A stretch of DNA of 64,000 bases from NCBI GenBank assembly GCA_017960475.1, contig JAGCZH010000018.1:167757-231756 (forward strand). Direction: 5' to 3'. Shown one piece after another: positions 1 to 11,200 of this stretch. The DNA comes from Bacteroidales bacterium. Its GTDB lineage: Bacteria > Bacteroidota > Bacteroidia > Bacteroidales > P3. The stretch's first letter is position 1, and the number at the start of each line of letters is the position of its first letter. Position numbers and translations under genes: made by a program. The notes below the pieces were generated by a model, which was not told the DNA's origin, did not search any database, and saw only the letters and a program-made list of their open reading frames with translations.

Positions 1-364
1 TGAACAAATCTTCAGTGTTTTTCATGTAGTATTCCTGGCGGTCGTTGTCCTCTCTCAACATACGGTAACCCAACTCTAAAGCTGCTATTATTGTCACAGC
101 CTTGGCTTCACCCATTCCTTTAAATCCGTTTGTTAATTCTTTGATTCCAAGACGAGATAGCATGGATAAATTGTTGTCATAAGAACCTAGGATCTCTTTT
201 GCCAATTCCACTGCGCTTTGCCCCACAGAGCCACTTCCGATCAGTATGGCCAGCAGTTCGGCATTGCTTAGCTCTTTTTTCCCTTTGGCAATTAATTTTT
301 CTCTTGGTCGGTCCTCTTTTGACCAATCTTTAAGAGTGTTGTTTTTCTTTGTAACTATCTGCAT
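1..364 (-). CDS. radC: DNA repair protein RadC homologue, N-terminal part (cut by window edge)
   Basis: Reading leftward from the ATG at 362-364, the translation begins MQIVTKKNNTLKDWSKEDRP and continues through REKL and an ELLAILIGSGS block, the usual N-terminal half of the RadC (UPF0758/JAB-domain) family. The frame is open to base 1, so about 121 residues are present and the metal-binding JAB domain (HNHPSG-type motif) lies outside the window. RadC was named for DNA repair, but its biochemical role is still unclear. The gene is transcribed away from secDF and has a TAnnTTTG box upstream at 430-437. The family call is firm; function is not. Confidence 0.9.
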   Translation of the reverse strand, partial: MQIVTKKNNTLKDWSKEDRPREKLIAKGKKELSNAELLAILIGSGSVGQSAVELAKEILGSYDNNLSMLSRLGIKELTNGFKGMGEAKAVTIIAALELGYRMLREDNDRQEYYMKNTEDLF

Positions 365-429
365 GTATGATTTTTGTATTGTTGTTTTCTGTCTCTTTAG
401 AGACTGATTTATGGCATTTCTTTAAAATG

Positions 430-437
430 CAAATTTA
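430..437 (-). promoter_or_regulatory. Putative -7 box for radC
   Basis: On the minus strand this reads TAAATTTG, matching the Bacteroidetes primary sigma -7 consensus TAnnTTTG. It sits 66 bp upstream of the radC ATG. No clear TTG -33 element is seen at 18-20 bp. Confidence 0.5.
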
Positions 438-677
438 CATTTTTTTTTCTTATCGGATTTTATTCGATCATTCTGACGCAATTGTTTGTGTCTTGGTGCT
501 TTATCCATTTTCCGCAGGGTCCCTTCATTTGTCATAATAATTGTTTGAAGTGTTTTCTTGTTATGTTGCTTGTTCTGTAAAGAAAAATGCTGTAAAAACA
601 GACATGACTCAACTCTTGATTTCGAGTGTATTATATATAGTTTATATATTTATTGTTTTATTTTTTTCAGAAATATG

Positions 678-707
678 TTGTAGTGTCAATAAAATTTCTT
701 ATTTTTG
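678..707 (+). promoter_or_regulatory. Bacteroidetes-type promoter of secDF
   Basis: TTG at 678-680, a 19-bp spacer and TATTTTTG at 700-707 match the Bacteroidetes -33/-7 consensus. The predicted transcript would start near 714, giving a leader of about 40 nt before the secDF ATG at 755. Confidence 0.7.
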
Positions 708-754
708 CATGTTCAAAATGTAGAATTATAATAAAATAAATTAATACTTAAGAA

Positions 755-3700
755 ATGCAGAATAAAGGACTTATCAGATTTTTAGCGATCTGCTTTGTGC
801 TAGTTTGTCTATTCCAATTGTCTTTTTCTTTTGCGACAAAGAAGGTGGAAAACAAAGCCAAGGCTCGCGCTGAAAGGTATGTGGAAAGTGAAAAAGGTAA
901 GAGCGATATTGACTTTTGCGTCAATAAGCATGGCAACAGCAATTTGTCGCCTGCTGAGCTCAAGAATCTAACTTCAATTGTCACTGACTCCATCAGGAAT
1001 GCCAAGGTAACTTATTTTCTTGATTCCATGGCAAATGAAAAGGTTTGGATGGGCTTTACTTACAGAAAGTGCCAGGCTCGTGAAATCAACCTTGGTCTTG
1101 ACCTTAAGGGTGGTATGAACGTTATGCTCGAAGTCTCGACAGTTGACGTTGTAAAAGCTCTGGCAAATTACACAAACGATCCCGTCTTCAATCAAGCTAT
1201 TGAGTTGGCTCTTAAGAACCAGGAGAAATCCGTGAATGAGGATTTTGTCACTCTTTTTTACGACGCTATCCGTACGATTAACCCTAATGTAAGCTTGGCT
1301 GGTTATTTCAGTGGTCAGCTTAACGGTGCCACTTTGCGTGATGATAACAATACAATCATCTCGAAATTGCGCGAAGAGACTAGTAGCGCTTATGACAGAA
1401 CATATGAGATTCTTCGTAAACGTATCGATAAGTTTGGTGTCGCCCAGCCTACAATTCAACGTCTTCAAGCTTCAGAGAGAATTCTTGTCGAGCTGCCTGG
1501 TGTGAAAGATCCCCAGCGTGTACGTAAACTCTTGAAGGGTACCGCTCAACTTGAATTCTGGGCAACATATAGCGGCGATATGAGCGATCCTCGTCTCGCT
1601 GGCGAGTATAACCGTGTTGTCAGCTATCTTTCCGCAACTGATGAATACATTGCGTCTCGTAACAATTTGTCGGCAACTAACGACTCTGTCGCTTCCGACA
1701 CCGTTGCTAACGATAGCACTGCTGTTAAGAATGCAACTCCTGCAAACAACGCCCTTGCTTCAGATCCTCAGAGCGAGCAGTATCGCAAAGATCACCCACT
1801 GATGTCTCTTATGGCTCAGTATCAGGGTCGCCCACTCTATCCTCCTCTCGTTTTCAGAGCAACTGAGGCTGACACAGCTGCTGTCAACAGCATGATTGCT
1901 GAAGGTATTAAAGCTGGCAAAATCAATGCCCGTGAGGTTAAATATCTGTGGTCTGTAAAACCTGTCGAGGAAAATACCAATATTTTTGAGCTCTATGCAA
2001 TCAAAATAGAGGATTTCGATAGGAACACCAATCTTCCCAAGGCCAAACTTGATGGTAGTGTTATTTCCGATGCTCGTCAAGATTTTAGCAACACCGAGGG
2101 TAATGAGATTTCTATGACCATGAAATCCGACGGTGCTCATGCTTGGAAGAATATCACTCATGATAATGTTGGAAAATGTGTAGCCATTGTTCTCGACGAT
2201 CAGGTTTATTCCGCACCTCGTGTCAATGGTGAAATTGCGGGAGGCCGTTCTTCTATCACAGGCGATTTCACTCTTGAAGAGGCCAAGGACTTGGCGAATG
2301 TTCTGAAATCAGGTAAGTTGCCCGCACCTGCCCGTATTGTTCAGGAGGCTGTCGTTGGACCTTCACTTGGTCAGGAGTCGATTCACAAGGGACTTGTGTC
2401 ATTTGTGCTCGCATTTATTATTGTACTAATATATATGGTGGTATTCTACAATCGCGCCGGTTGGGTCTCGGTTGTTGCTCTTGTCACCAACGTGTTTCTC
2501 CTCATGGGCGTCCTTGCTTCGATTGGCGCCGTCCTCACTTTGCCTGGTATCGCAGGTATTGTGCTTACTATGGCTATGGCAGTCGATGGTAACGTCATTA
2601 TTTATGAACGTATCAAAGAAGAGTTGCGTGCTGGTAAAAGTATCGCTAACGCTGTTGAGGAAGGTTTCAAGAATGCCCTCTCGGCTATTATTGATGGTCA
2701 GGTTACAACATTCCTGCTGGGTCTCGTTCTTATACTTTTCGGTTCGGGTACCATCCAGGGTTTTGCTGTAACACTCTGTATAGGTATTGTCACCTCATTG
2801 TTCACGAGCATCTTCATCACCCGTCTTGTTATCGACTGGATGTTGAATCATAAGAAGAAAATCAATTTCTCCTTTAAATTCACCGAGAATTTCATGCGTA
2901 ACGCGAATTATGATTTCATGGGCAAACGCAAGGTATTCTACATTATCGCCTGCACCGCTATCGTAATTTGCATTGCCGGTGTTTCAATACGTCATCTCGG
3001 TATGGGTATTGATTTTACCGGTGGTCGTACCTATGTTGTCCGTTTCGATCAGGATGTCAATGTCGTCGACGTTCGTTCAAGCCTTTCCACTCAGTTTGAG
3101 GAGGCTCCGGAAGTGAAATCATATGGTCCTAGCAACCAGGTTAAAATAACCACCAACATTGTTGCTTCCAATTATTATGATGCTTATCGTACCGTTCACA
3201 ACCTCTCGGCAACAGATACTATCACAGATGAGATGGTTATTAATGAGAAACTCTTCGAGGGTACCAAGCAGTATTTTGGCAAGACTGATGATGGCAAGGA
3301 TATTACCATGAGCCAGTTTGCAAGTGCGGAGAATTATCCCTATGGTATCATACAGTCTGAACAGGTCGAGGCTACTATGGCTACCGACATGAAACGTTCT
3401 TCTATTCTTGCTGTCCTTGGTGGTCTGCTTGTGATTTTCGCCTACATTGGAATACGTTTCAAGAGCTGGCGCTTCGGTGTCGGTAGTGTCGCAGCTTTGA
3501 CACATGATACTATTTTGATTATTGGTATGTTCGCATTGCTCAGAGGTCTGCTCCCGTTCAGTCTCGATGTTGATCAGTCATTCATTGCTGCGGTGTTGAC
3601 AGTGATAGGTTACTCTATTAATGCCACCGTGGTTATCTTCGACCGTGTACGTGAAAACAGGACGCTCTATCCTAAGCGTGATCTAATCCAACACATGAAT

Positions 3701-3928
3701 GATGCAATCAATGCTACGTTGGCTCGTACCATCAACACCTCGGGTACAACATTTTTCACACTTTTGATGATGTTTATCTTTGGCGGTGAAGTTATTCGTG
3801 GCTTTATCTTTGCTCTTCTTGTCGGTGTCGTTTGCGGTATGTTCTCCTCGGTCTGCATTGCTTGCCCGCTAGTATATGAGGTTAGCAAAAGACGTGAGAT
3901 GAAAAGACTGGCAAAGAATAATAATTAG
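755..3928 (+). CDS. secDF: Protein translocase subunit SecDF (fused SecD-SecF)
   Basis: A 1057-residue fusion of SecD and SecF, the proton-driven accessory of the SecYEG channel that helps pull preproteins across the inner membrane. An N-terminal membrane segment (about residues 7-26) is followed by DLKGG (116-120), the periplasmic P1 domain, and the SecD membrane bundle with the conserved VDGNVIIYERIKEE block near residue 610. The SecF half starts near residue 700, with GIDFTGG near 750 and the SYSINATVVIFDRVREN-like block near 950. Such fusions are normal in Bacteroidetes. The P1 region carries a low-complexity Ala/Asn/Ser/Thr/Asp-rich insertion around residues 295-345, probably a surface loop. 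The start is supported by the promoter at 678-707. Confidence 0.97.
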   Translation: MQNKGLIRFLAICFVLVCLFQLSFSFATKKVENKAKARAERYVESEKGKSDIDFCVNKHGNSNLSPAELKNLTSIVTDSIRNAKVTYFLDSMANEKVWMGFTYRKCQAREINLGLDLKGGMNVMLEVSTVDVVKALANYTNDPVFNQAIELALKNQEKSVNEDFVTLFYDAIRTINPNVSLAGYFSGQLNGATLRDDNNTIISKLREETSSAYDRTYEILRKRIDKFGVAQPTIQRLQASERILVELPGVKDPQRVRKLLKGTAQLEFWATYSGDMSDPRLAGEYNRVVSYLSATDEYIASRNNLSATNDSVASDTVANDSTAVKNATPANNALASDPQSEQYRKDHPLMSLMAQYQGRPLYPPLVFRATEADTAAVNSMIAEGIKAGKINAREVKYLWSVKPVEENTNIFELYAIKIEDFDRNTNLPKAKLDGSVISDARQDFSNTEGNEISMTMKSDGAHAWKNITHDNVGKCVAIVLDDQVYSAPRVNGEIAGGRSSITGDFTLEEAKDLANVLKSGKLPAPARIVQEAVVGPSLGQESIHKGLVSFVLAFIIVLIYMVVFYNRAGWVSVVALVTNVFLLMGVLASIGAVLTLPGIAGIVLTMAMAVDGNVIIYERIKEELRAGKSIANAVEEGFKNALSAIIDGQVTTFLLGLVLILFGSGTIQGFAVTLCIGIVTSLFTSIFITRLVIDWMLNHKKKINFSFKFTENFMRNANYDFMGKRKVFYIIACTAIVICIAGVSIRHLGMGIDFTGGRTYVVRFDQDVNVVDVRSSLSTQFEEAPEVKSYGPSNQVKITTNIVASNYYDAYRTVHNLSATDTITDEMVINEKLFEGTKQYFGKTDDGKDITMSQFASAENYPYGIIQSEQVEATMATDMKRSSILAVLGGLLVIFAYIGIRFKSWRFGVGSVAALTHDTILIIGMFALLRGLLPFSLDVDQSFIAAVLTVIGYSINATVVIFDRVRENRTLYPKRDLIQHMNDAINATLARTINTSGTTFFTLLMMFIFGGEVIRGFIFALLVGVVCGMFSSVCIACPLVYEVSKRREMKRLAKNNN

Positions 3929-3957
3929 TTCTATACTATATATAGCGAATTGATACG

Positions 3958-4359
3958 ATGGACTTCGTTGAGATCATAATAACAATAGCCATAATAGCAG
4001 TGGGTAGCCTTCTTGGGAGCGGTAAAAAAAGCGCCAAGAAGGTTGCTCCTAGCCAGGCTTCTGGCCGTAGACCTGCTCAGGCTCCCATGCCCGGAGGCTT
4101 GTTTAAGGACTTCAGCGCCGATGATCTCAGCAATGAAAAGAGCTCTAACACAAAGAAACAAAAAAACAGAGACTCGCTTGGTCAGGAGTATTTCTCATAC
4201 GAGAATTCCACCTCGGAATTGAATTCTCAGTCGAGTGTCAACTCCTATAGCATGCCGGATTCTGATTCTGTTGAGAAAGACACTTTTTCAGTACTTGACG
4301 AACCGTTTGATTTTAGAAAAGCTGTCATCTACCAGACTATTATGGAACGCGTATCATAA
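3958..4359 (+). CDS. Small membrane-anchored hypothetical protein
   Basis: A 133-residue protein with one N-terminal hydrophobic segment (about residues 4-20) followed by a Lys/Pro-rich stretch and a long hydrophilic Ser/Asn/Asp/Glu-rich tail with little predicted structure. It starts 29 bp after secDF and is probably cotranscribed with it, which suggests an inner-membrane protein with a soluble tail. I recognise no domain and assign no function. Downstream is a 62-bp AT-rich gap before the TonB-dependent receptor. Confidence 0.7.
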   Translation: MDFVEIIITIAIIAVGSLLGSGKKSAKKVAPSQASGRRPAQAPMPGGLFKDFSADDLSNEKSSNTKKQKNRDSLGQEYFSYENSTSELNSQSSVNSYSMPDSDSVEKDTFSVLDEPFDFRKAVIYQTIMERVS

Positions 4360-4421
4360 CATCGCCATTATTTCAGAAAAAAATTAAATAAAATAATTAA
4401 CTCTCTACAAAAACCACAAGT

Positions 4422-7400
4422 ATGTTTAGAAAGGTACTACTAACAATCGGGCTGCTATTGATTGCTCAAGTAGCGGTCTTTGCACAAGGTACCATGAAGG
4501 GTACTATCACCGATGAAAAAACAGGTGAGGGTCTCATCGGTGCCAACGTTGTTGCAAAGCAAGGTGGCCAAATTATTGCCGGTGGTCGTACTGACTATGA
4601 AGGTAATTATACCATTAAGGGCCTTCAAGTCGGTAAATACGAAATTGAAGTTTCGTATATGGGCTACACGACTATTAAAACCGAAATCAACGTCAAGGCA
4701 TCTGGTTTCACTGTCTTCAACGAAAAGATGACAAAGTCTGGAGCTACACAGCTGAAAGATGTTATCGTGAAGACACACAAGGTTCCTGTGATTGAAATCG
4801 GTACACCCGAAACAGGACAGCGCCTCTCAGCTGAAGATATTGGCAAAATGCCTGCCAACTCCGTTGATGGTATTGTCGCCGCAGTGGCTGGTGTCGGCTA
4901 TAGTGACGGCGGTACTGGAACGGCACGCGGTGAGGAAGGTATGGTCCAACAGGTGGGTAACGTGCGTACTCGTACCGGTGTCCATGTTCCGAAAGAAGCT
5001 ATAGCAGAAATCCAGGTTGTGCTCGGTGGTACTCCTGCAAGTATCGGTGAGGCTATCGGTGGTACTCAGATTATCACCCTCAAACCGCCAGAGTCAAAAT
5101 TCAAAGGATTGGTTAAATACGAGACTTATCTTGACTATCGTCTGTATAACAACCTTGTTGTTTATCTTACTGGTCCTATTGCGAAAATCGCTATCAAGGA
5201 CGACAATGGTAACCCAACAGGTTCTCGTACATTCCTCGGCTTCCGTTTCACTGGCGACGCGACCTATACTAAGTTCGCTTACTATCGCGCCAAGGACGGA
5301 CGTTATCGTGTCGTTAACGATGAACTCGTACAGCAGATTGAGCAGAACCCCATTGTGTTTGATCCTGTTACTTACACAGTCAATTATGCTGCTGAATATC
5401 TTCGTGATGACGACTTCGTCGAGATTACTCGTCCCAATGCCAAGAACTATTATGCTAGTAAGGACCGTGAAGCAGATTTCGGTAGCTACTCTATCGCTAT
5501 GCAGGCAGCTCTTGACTTCCGCTTCACTGAGTTGACATCACTTGTGCTTACTGGAGATTATTATTTTGTCAGTTCTCCCAGCACCAGTCTCAGCTATTTC
5601 CCATTGAGCCTTCACAACGCTGCCAACGGTGTTCAGAAACAGCAGAACTTTGTTATCACCGCTGACTTCACACAGCGTTTCAAAGATCCAGAGCCCGTAA
5701 AGGACGAGAGCAATCCGGATGCTAAATCGGAACCCGCTGTTTCGAAAGTCATGTACAACATCACTGCCATGTACAACCGTTTGAACAGCCGTTCTTACAA
5801 TGAGAAATTCGGTGACGACATTTTCAAATATGGTCATATCGGTGTCTTCGAAAGGACACAGACTCCTTCTTATGAGATCCGTTCCGATTACGACTACCAT
5901 GGTACCACCCAGGCTGCCCTTGTACAGAATAGCTGGATTGAGAATTCAACATTTGTCTCTCCTTCCGAGTACAACCCCATCCTGGCCAACTATACCAGCC
6001 AGCTCTTCTCAATCTCTGCGCTGCAGCCTTATTTGACTACTTTCGACGGTATCCGTCAGTTCAACGGTCTGGTGAATGGTACATCTCCTTCGAATATTTA
6101 CAGTCTCTTCCAGAATGTGGGTGTTCAGAACTCTGGCTATGCAAAGTCTGAAAACAATTACTATTATGTACAGGCAAAGGCAGCGGCAACCATCAAGAAA
6201 CATGACCTTGAAATCGGTTTCCAGTATGACCACTACACCAGTGCATACTATGGACTTTCCGCTTATTCACTGTGGACTCTTATGCGTCAGTCGGCTAATG
6301 CACATATAACTCAGCTTGACTTCACAAGACCTATCGAGCATTTTGAGAACTCTACTCTTTATGTCGACTATGCTCGCTTGAATGGTGGTGGACAGACTAC
6401 ATTCGATGAATCTCTCCGTCGTGCTCTCGGTCTGGATGTCAACGGTACCGATTGGCTTGACATAGACCGTTACACTCCCGATCAGTACAATGAATTCGGT
6501 GGTATCAACATGTTCTCTGCCAACGAGCTTTTCAACAGTGGTAACCAGCTTGTAAGTTACTATGGTTACGACCATACTGGTGAGAAGTACAACAGCAGAG
6601 CTTGGAGCCTTGACGACTTCTTTGATCCTGTGAGCCGTGGCCACAAGAACTTCCAATACCTGCCCGCTTTTGCACCTATCTACGCTGCTGGATATATCCA
6701 GGATAAATTCTTCATCCAGGATCTTATCTTCAACGTTGGTGTCCGTGTCGACTACTTCGATGGTAACCAGATGGTGCTTAAGGATCCCTACCTGCTTTAT
6801 GAGTCCTATACTGTAGGTGACCTTCAGAAAGGTTCCGCTCTTTACAACACTGGTCTCTCTGGTAATGCATTCCCAACAGCTGTTCAGGATGACTGGGTAG
6901 TATATGTTGATGACGCTGGTGCCACAACTCCTACTATCCGTGGTTATCGTGATGGTAATATTTGGTACAATGCTGACGGTGTCCAGGTTTCCGCTCCAAG
7001 TGCCATCTCTGGTGAATCTGGTAAACCTACTCCTTACCGTACCAAAGGCGAAGGTGGTGGACAGCAGATAGCTACCATAGGTAACGGAAGTGGTAACCGT
7101 ATTTCTTCAAGCGCATTCAAGGATTACGAGCCTCAAATTGTTCCTATGCCTCGTATCGCTTTCTCGTTCCCTGTAAACGATATGTCACAGTTCAAGGCTA
7201 ACTACGACATTATTGCCCGTCGTCCTTCTTCGGGTTGGCAGGCCGATTACCTCAGCTACCTCTTCATGAGCCAAGTATCGGGTTACATCAACAACCCCAA
7301 CTTGAAACCTGAACGTATCACCAACTACGAACTCGGTTTCCAGCAGGCTCTTAATAAAGATAAGACCGCTGCTCTCAGTATCTCAGCATACTACAAGGAA

Positions 7401-8213
7401 ACTCGTGACCTTATCCAGATCACCCAGTATGCCGGTGCTGACCCCAACAGCAACTACTACTCATACGACAACCTCGATTTCAAAACCATCAAGGGTTTCT
7501 CTCTTTCGTTTGATATGCGTCAGAGCGCAAATGTTCGTATCAACGCAAACTATACTCTCCAATATGCAGAAGGTACTGGTTTGACTTCAACAACCATGTC
7601 CGAGCTGATAAAGGAAGGTTACACCACTCTTAAAATGCTGAATCCTATCGCCGACGACCGTCGTCACGAGTTTAAGGCTAACGTAGACTATCGTATGGGA
7701 CCCAAGGAAGGTTGGCATTATACCCGCACTGTTAAGGATTCCGATGGCAATCTTCGTAAGAAGGATGTCTATCCTTTCCAGAACTTCGGTATCAACTTCC
7801 TCGCTGTTGCTCAGTCGGGTCGTCCTTATACCCGTCAGTTCAGCAACACTCAGAGAACCATCGTAGGTAGCTACCGTGGTGCCCGTATGCCTTGGGGCTT
7901 CTATTTCGATGTCGTTGTCGACAAGACATGGCCTATCGAAATCAAGACCGAGAAACGTAGTCGCCAGACTATGCTTAACGCAGCTATCACTGTTACCAAC
8001 CTCTTTGACATCAGAAACGTCACCGGCGTTCACTATGTCACTGGTAACCCCACCGACGACGGTTATTTGACCGACCCAGAGACTCAGTCTGTAATCAACG
8101 CATGGCTTGATCCTCAGTCTTATCGTGACATGTATTCTATTATGCTCAACAATAATTACTGGAACTACTCATCGCCAAGACGTATCCGTGTCTCGTTGAC
8201 TTACAACTTCTAA
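4422..8213 (+). CDS. TonB-dependent outer-membrane receptor with carboxypeptidase-regulatory-like domain
   Basis: A 1263-residue protein with a signal peptide (residues 1-22, ending VFAQ), a CarboxypepD_reg-like beta-sandwich (about 24-105, GTITDEKTGEGLIGANVV and the YEGNYTIKGL pattern), a plug domain (about 115-230) and a long beta-barrel ending RRIRVSLTYNF, with terminal Phe as in outer-membrane barrels. This is the SusC/FecA superfamily, which imports substrates using TonB energy. No SusD partner follows; instead a secreted giant protein and a PorV-like barrel are encoded on the same strand 30 bp apart. Residues in the barrel do not identify a substrate. Codon use is strongly biased (GGT, CGT), as for abundant proteins. 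Confidence 0.93.
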   Translation: MFRKVLLTIGLLLIAQVAVFAQGTMKGTITDEKTGEGLIGANVVAKQGGQIIAGGRTDYEGNYTIKGLQVGKYEIEVSYMGYTTIKTEINVKASGFTVFNEKMTKSGATQLKDVIVKTHKVPVIEIGTPETGQRLSAEDIGKMPANSVDGIVAAVAGVGYSDGGTGTARGEEGMVQQVGNVRTRTGVHVPKEAIAEIQVVLGGTPASIGEAIGGTQIITLKPPESKFKGLVKYETYLDYRLYNNLVVYLTGPIAKIAIKDDNGNPTGSRTFLGFRFTGDATYTKFAYYRAKDGRYRVVNDELVQQIEQNPIVFDPVTYTVNYAAEYLRDDDFVEITRPNAKNYYASKDREADFGSYSIAMQAALDFRFTELTSLVLTGDYYFVSSPSTSLSYFPLSLHNAANGVQKQQNFVITADFTQRFKDPEPVKDESNPDAKSEPAVSKVMYNITAMYNRLNSRSYNEKFGDDIFKYGHIGVFERTQTPSYEIRSDYDYHGTTQAALVQNSWIENSTFVSPSEYNPILANYTSQLFSISALQPYLTTFDGIRQFNGLVNGTSPSNIYSLFQNVGVQNSGYAKSENNYYYVQAKAAATIKKHDLEIGFQYDHYTSAYYGLSAYSLWTLMRQSANAHITQLDFTRPIEHFENSTLYVDYARLNGGGQTTFDESLRRALGLDVNGTDWLDIDRYTPDQYNEFGGINMFSANELFNSGNQLVSYYGYDHTGEKYNSRAWSLDDFFDPVSRGHKNFQYLPAFAPIYAAGYIQDKFFIQDLIFNVGVRVDYFDGNQMVLKDPYLLYESYTVGDLQKGSALYNTGLSGNAFPTAVQDDWVVYVDDAGATTPTIRGYRDGNIWYNADGVQVSAPSAISGESGKPTPYRTKGEGGGQQIATIGNGSGNRISSSAFKDYEPQIVPMPRIAFSFPVNDMSQFKANYDIIARRPSSGWQADYLSYLFMSQVSGYINNPNLKPERITNYELGFQQALNKDKTAALSISAYYKETRDLIQITQYAGADPNSNYYSYDNLDFKTIKGFSLSFDMRQSANVRINANYTLQYAEGTGLTSTTMSELIKEGYTTLKMLNPIADDRRHEFKANVDYRMGPKEGWHYTRTVKDSDGNLRKKDVYPFQNFGINFLAVAQSGRPYTRQFSNTQRTIVGSYRGARMPWGFYFDVVVDKTWPIEIKTEKRSRQTMLNAAITVTNLFDIRNVTGVHYVTGNPTDDGYLTDPETQSVINAWLDPQSYRDMYSIMLNNNYWNYSSPRRIRVSLTYNF

Positions 8214-8243
8214 TCTTCCTTAATCTTGAAAAATTAATAAGAG

Positions 8244-11200
8244 ATGAAAAATATATTTATTAAAACAGTCTTAATGGCTTTCCTGTTCTCATCGACAGTG
8301 GGAACAGCTGTAGCGCGCGAATGCACTACCTGTAAAAAGCCGTCGTCAAAGAAGGCTGCTGTGCAGTCGAAGGCTGCCGTGTGTAAGCGTGCTCAAAGTA
8401 CCGCTGAGCTGAACGTGAACAACGTCCGCGCTCTTATCAACGGTTACGGCAATATGTGGTATGACGGCAGCATTACTCAGTACCACATTCCTAAAGATGG
8501 TACTTCGACTCCCCTTTATTGTGCCGCTCTTTGGATTGGTGGTACCGACGTCAACGACCAGTTGCGTCTTGCCGCTCTCCGTTTCGGTTCCGAAGGTGAC
8601 GACTATTGGCCGGGTCCCCTTACCATCGATGGTACTGCTGACGTTACTGTCGAGGTTTGTAACTACTACGACCGTCACTTTAAAATCACTCAGGCTGAAG
8701 TCGAGAGTTTCAGACAAATGTTCGACTACACTCAGCATCCTCCAGTACCCAATGATAAATATCACGAGGAACTGGTTTCTCAGGTAATTAAAGAATGGCC
8801 TGCTCACGGTGGTTTCCCCAACCAGTCACATTATCTGGCTCCTTTCTTTGATGCCGATGGTGATGGTGAATATCATTATCAGAATGGTGATTATCCTTAC
8901 TATGATTTCGATAATGAACTCTGCCCCCGCACTTTGAAAGCCAAACTTCAACCAGGCGAGCCTTATGTTCCTTTCAAAACCATGGAGGATTCTCTCGGTG
9001 TCGTCAGTGGAGGTCTTCTGAGTGACCAAGTCCTCAAAGGCGACCAGACCATTTGGTGGGTATTCAATGATATGGGTAACTCCCACACTGAGTCGGGTGG
9101 ACAGCCTATCGGTCTTGAAATCCGTGCCCAGGCTTTCGCTTTCTCGACCAATGACGAGATTAACAACATGACATTCTACACCTACGAAATCATCAACCGT
9201 TCTGTTTACGAATTGCGTAACACCTATTTCAGCCAGTGGGTTGACCCAGACCTTGGCTATGGTTATGACGACTATATTGGATGCGATGTTAAGCGTGGTC
9301 TTGGCTACTGCTACAACGGTAAGGATGTCGACGGCCCCGGTACTGGTGCTTACACCGGTATTCCTCCTGCAGTCGGTATTGACTTCTTCCAAGGACCATA
9401 CATGGATCCCGATGGTAAGGATAACCCCAAAATCGATATCGCCAAAATGCGTATCCACTATCCTGAGAAACTTGCCAACTACTGGATTCCTTCTCAGAAT
9501 AAATATGACACTATCCGCTTGACCGACGACGCTGACCTTTATTATCCTTTGGCTTGGTACTTTGTTCCTGACGACTCAATTGGAAACTGCGCTATTAATG
9601 GTGTCAACTTTGGTAACAACATTATTGATGACGAGCGTTTTGGTATGCGCCGCTTCGTTTACTATGAAAACGGTTCATCCAATACCAATGGTGAGCCTTC
9701 GAAGGCTACCGACTACTATAACTACCTGCAAGGTTACTGGAAGAATGGCGCTCACATGAAATTTGGTGGTAACGCCATTGCAACAGGTACTTCCAATCTC
9801 AATTGCGACTTTATGTTCCCTGACGATAGCGACCCACTCTATTGGGGTACCAATGGTGTCCGTCCCGACGACGAATTCCATCCCGATGACTGGACCGAGG
9901 TCACTTCTGGTGATAACGTCTCTCCTGGAGACCGTCGTTTCATGCAGTCAGCTGGTCCCTTCACTCTTAAACCTGGTGCTGTAAACTACATTACCGTTGG
10001 TATTCCTTTTGCACAGGCTTCCTCGGGTAACCGCTGGACTTCTGTTACTCTCTTGCGTGAAATCGATGACGTTTGCCAATCGCTTTTCGAAAACTGCTTC
10101 AAGGTTCTCGATGGTCCTGACGCACCAACACTTGTCGTCCAGGAAATGAGCAACGAGGTCATCCTCTATATCACTTATGAGAATCCATCATCCAACAACT
10201 ATGGCGAATCCTATGATCAGGAGGATAACTCAATTCTCAAGTCATATGCTCCTGAGCTGCGTCGCTATAAGTTCGAAGGCTATCAGATCTATCAGCTTGT
10301 TGACGCTAACGCTTCTGTTACCGACATTGGAGATGAGACCAAGGCACGTTTGGTTTATCAGTGCGACATCGAGAACTACTATGATGACACTGCAGCCAAC
10401 CCCACTCTCCCCATCGCTAAGCTTGTCAACTACACTTCCAACTCCGCAACAGGTCTCTTGACAGGTACTATCATGGTTAACGGTTCTAACACCGGTATCA
10501 AGCATGTTGTCCGTGTGAATAGCGACCAGTTCGCAAGTGGTACACACACCAACCTGGTGAATAATAAAGAATACTATTATGTATGTATCGCTTACGCTCA
10601 CAACCGTTACAAAGAGTATTCTCAGACCGATCCTACCAAACTCGATGGTCAGAAAGAGCCTTATCTCGCTGGTCGTAAGAATGAGTATGGCGGAACTATC
10701 ACCCCTGTTGTTGCTAAGCCTCATGATCCTTCTGCTGAAAACGGTGGTACCATCGTTCAAGCCACCTATGGTATGAGTCCTAACATTACACGTCTTGAAG
10801 GTTATGGTAATGGTGGTAATGTCCTCCGTTTCACCGAAGAATCTCTTGTTGAACTTATGGGCGAAAAGGGCCAGACTGGTAAAGCTCCTGGTTACTTCTC
10901 GGAAAATACCGCTGCTGGTAGCTACTCGGCAAATATGCAGAACCCATGTATCATTGCACAACCTGTTTACGAGCAGAACTATGGTCCTATCAATGTCCGC
11001 ATAATTGACCCCCTCAATGTTAAGGAAGGCAGATTCCAAATCAAGTTTGATGGTGCAAGCGATACCTCGAGATGGGTTATCTCAACTGTTGACGGTTCTC
11101 CTCTTTTTGACAATGTCTATACCGACACCGCCGACTTCGCTATCAATCGTTACAACGAACAATTGTTCCTCGACCTTGGCATTGCTGTAGCCATAACCAA

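Larger units (their letters stand above)
365..754. other. Intergenic region between radC and secDF
   Basis: This 390-bp AT-rich gap separates divergently transcribed radC and secDF. It holds one promoter-like box for each direction (430-437 minus, 678-707 plus). A 60-codon open frame at 541-723 overlaps the secDF promoter and has no recognisable content, so it is not called as a gene. No hairpin or RNA gene was recognised. Confidence 0.6.

Noticed and set aside
541..723. 60-codon ORF upstream of secDF
   Set aside because: It overlaps the secDF promoter, is hydrophobic by AT-rich composition and has no recognisable family.
10242..11039. 265-codon minus-strand ORF
   Set aside because: It is antisense to the giant secreted protein, whose frame is long, biased and ends in a recognisable domain.
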